Assembly: GCA_035530135.1 (NCBI GenBank)
Contig: DATKVJ010000065.1
Location: 1 to 5,146 of the forward strand
Direction of reading: 5' to 3'
Source of the DNA: CAIYYX01 sp035530135
GTDB lineage: Bacteria > Pseudomonadota > Gammaproteobacteria > Burkholderiales > Rhodocyclaceae
Length of the DNA stretch: 5,146 bases
Shown here: piece by piece, positions 4,604 through 5,146 of the stretch
Layout of the letters: every line of letters starts with the position of its first letter
Numbering within the stretch: the first letter of the stretch is position 1
The notes under the pieces: generated by a model
What the model was told of the DNA's origin: nothing
Databases searched by the model: none
What the model saw: the letters and a program-made list of their open reading frames with translations, nothing else
Translations under genes and position numbers: made by a program

Positions 4604-4816
4604 TCAGGCGTCGGCCACGCGCAGCACCAGCTTGCCGAAGTTGCGTCCCTCGAGCCGGCCGATGAAGGCGGTGAAGCCGGGCATGCCCGGCCCGCCCAGT
4701 GCCAGCGAAGGCTGCGCGGTCTCGCCCGGCGGCGCGAGATCGCTGCCGTCTCGAGGCAGCTGCGGAAACTCCTGCAGGCAGGCACGCCCGATCGGCGCTG
4801 CCGCGCGGAGAATCAC
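4604..4816 (-). pseudogene. Internally deleted remnant of a medium-chain NADP-dependent oxidoreductase (CurA/YncB-like)
   Basis: The frame runs from a GTG that overlaps the SDR stop (GTGA at 4816-4813) to TGA at 4606-4604, giving 70 codons where the family has about 335-345. The end, FIGRLEGRNFGKLVLRVADA (51-70), matches the extreme C-terminus of this reductase family (E. coli CurA ends '...FIGLLKGKNFGKLVIRV'). Directly before it, GGPGMPGFTA (41-50) matches the central 'LG..GMPGLTAY.GLL' segment, which normally lies some 200 residues earlier. The start, VILRAAAPIGRACLQEF (1-17), resembles the family N-terminus '.VLA.RP.G.....DF'; this third match is weaker. The NADPH-binding Rossmann fold and most of the catalytic domain are missing, so it cannot be an active oxidoreductase. 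The frame has stayed open and coupled to the SDR, so a translated micro-protein cannot be excluded. No better intact family was recognised. Confidence 0.65.
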
Positions 4817-5146
4817 CAGGCGATGCGCTGGCCGTCGCGGAAGAACTGGCCGGTCGGCGCCGGGGCCGGCAGGCTGGCCGCCCATACGATACCGACGGCA
4901 CCGTGTTCCACCGGCCGCCCGCCGGGGCCACCGAGTGCGGTGGCGACCCAGCCTGGACACACCGCATTGACCACGATGCCGCTGCCGTCGAGCTCTTCGG
5001 CCAGTGTGCGGGTATAGGCGTTGAGCGCGGACTTGGATGTCCGGTACGCCACGCAGTGGGGGCTGCGCGAACTGTTGGCGGCGCAACCGCTGGATACATT
5101 CACGATGCGCCCGTAGGCGTGCCTGCGCATCAGCGGGAGCATGGCG
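4813..5146 (-). CDS. Short-chain dehydrogenase/reductase, C-terminal part (partial)
   Basis: The frame runs in from the right edge and ends at TGA 4815-4813, leaving about 111 residues. It shows the classical SDR second half. GRIVNVSSG (5112-5086) contains the catalytic Ser. The Y-x-x-x-K active site is VAYRTSKSALN, with Tyr codon 5046-5044 and Lys codon 5034-5032. GIVVNAVCPGWVAT follows, with the conserved N and PG, and the end is GQFFRDGQRIAW. The N-terminal NAD(P)-binding TGxxxGxG motif would lie beyond the edge. The C-terminus 'TG.FF.DG..I.W' is that of the carbonyl-reductase-like SDR group, which reduces aldehydes or ketones with NADPH; the substrate is not readable. The stop overlaps the GTG of the oxidoreductase remnant, suggesting the two were once a translationally coupled redox pair. 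The third positions are strongly G/C. Confidence 0.92.
   Translation of the reverse strand, partial: AMLPLMRRHAYGRIVNVSSGCAANSSRSPHCVAYRTSKSALNAYTRTLAEELDGSGIVVNAVCPGWVATALGGPGGRPVEHGAVGIVWAASLPAPAPTGQFFRDGQRIAW

Noticed and set aside
4290..5099. A 269-codon minus-strand frame across the SDR and NTF2-like region
   Set aside because: Its product is low-complexity and Arg/Ala/Pro-rich, with no domain. Parts run antisense to the NTF2-like gene and parts out of frame with the SDR.
1..5146. Possible CRISPR array, tRNA, rRNA or insertion sequence
   Set aside because: No regularly spaced repeats, cloverleaf-like segments, transposase motifs or long terminal inverted repeats were seen on reading both strands.

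Overview
The window looks like chromosomal DNA from a high-GC gammaproteobacterium, most likely of the Xanthomonadaceae/Rhodanobacteraceae type. This is inferred from the strong G/C preference at third codon positions, the LytS-type sensor kinase, the exported PD40 propeller protein and the general gene content. No rRNA, tRNA, CRISPR array, insertion sequence or integrase was seen.

Layout, left to right. (1) 1-408, minus: N-terminal membrane part of a LytS/YehU-type sensor histidine kinase, cut by the left edge. (2) 496-2638, minus: four short, functionally unrelated genes in one direction, namely SRPBCC/polyketide-cyclase-like, GFA-type zinc protein, GNAT acetyltransferase and DUF1993 (DinB-like fold). 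Three of the four have a clear ribosome binding site, and the gaps between them are 68-102 nt and rich in dyad symmetry. The GFA gene, translated codon by codon, has a visibly looser third-position bias than the genes to its right. (3) 2741-3652, minus: an exported beta-propeller (PD40/TolB-like) protein. (4) 3653-4082: a 430-nt divergent intergenic region with a small uncertain ORF and short dyad and direct repeats. (5) 4083-4583, plus: an exported or anchored NTF2-like (DUF4440/SnoaL-type) protein. (6) 4604-5146, minus: the C-terminal half of a short-chain dehydrogenase/reductase, followed with a GTGA overlap by a 70-codon reading frame that looks like a collapsed medium-chain NADP-dependent oxidoreductase.

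The two observations most worth following are these. The gap between the SRPBCC and GFA genes (943-1004) is a near-complete two-block imperfect inverted repeat with the geometry of an integron attC site, and the run of small unrelated genes around it resembles an old, sedentary cassette array. Separately, the 70-codon frame at 4604-4816 joins pieces that resemble the N-terminus, the middle and the extreme C-terminus of a CurA/YncB-type reductase in one open frame, which suggests serial internal deletion.

No pathway links the genes. The SDR and the oxidoreductase remnant probably once formed a two-gene redox operon. The PD40 and NTF2-like genes are divergent neighbours and both products are predicted to leave the cytoplasm.
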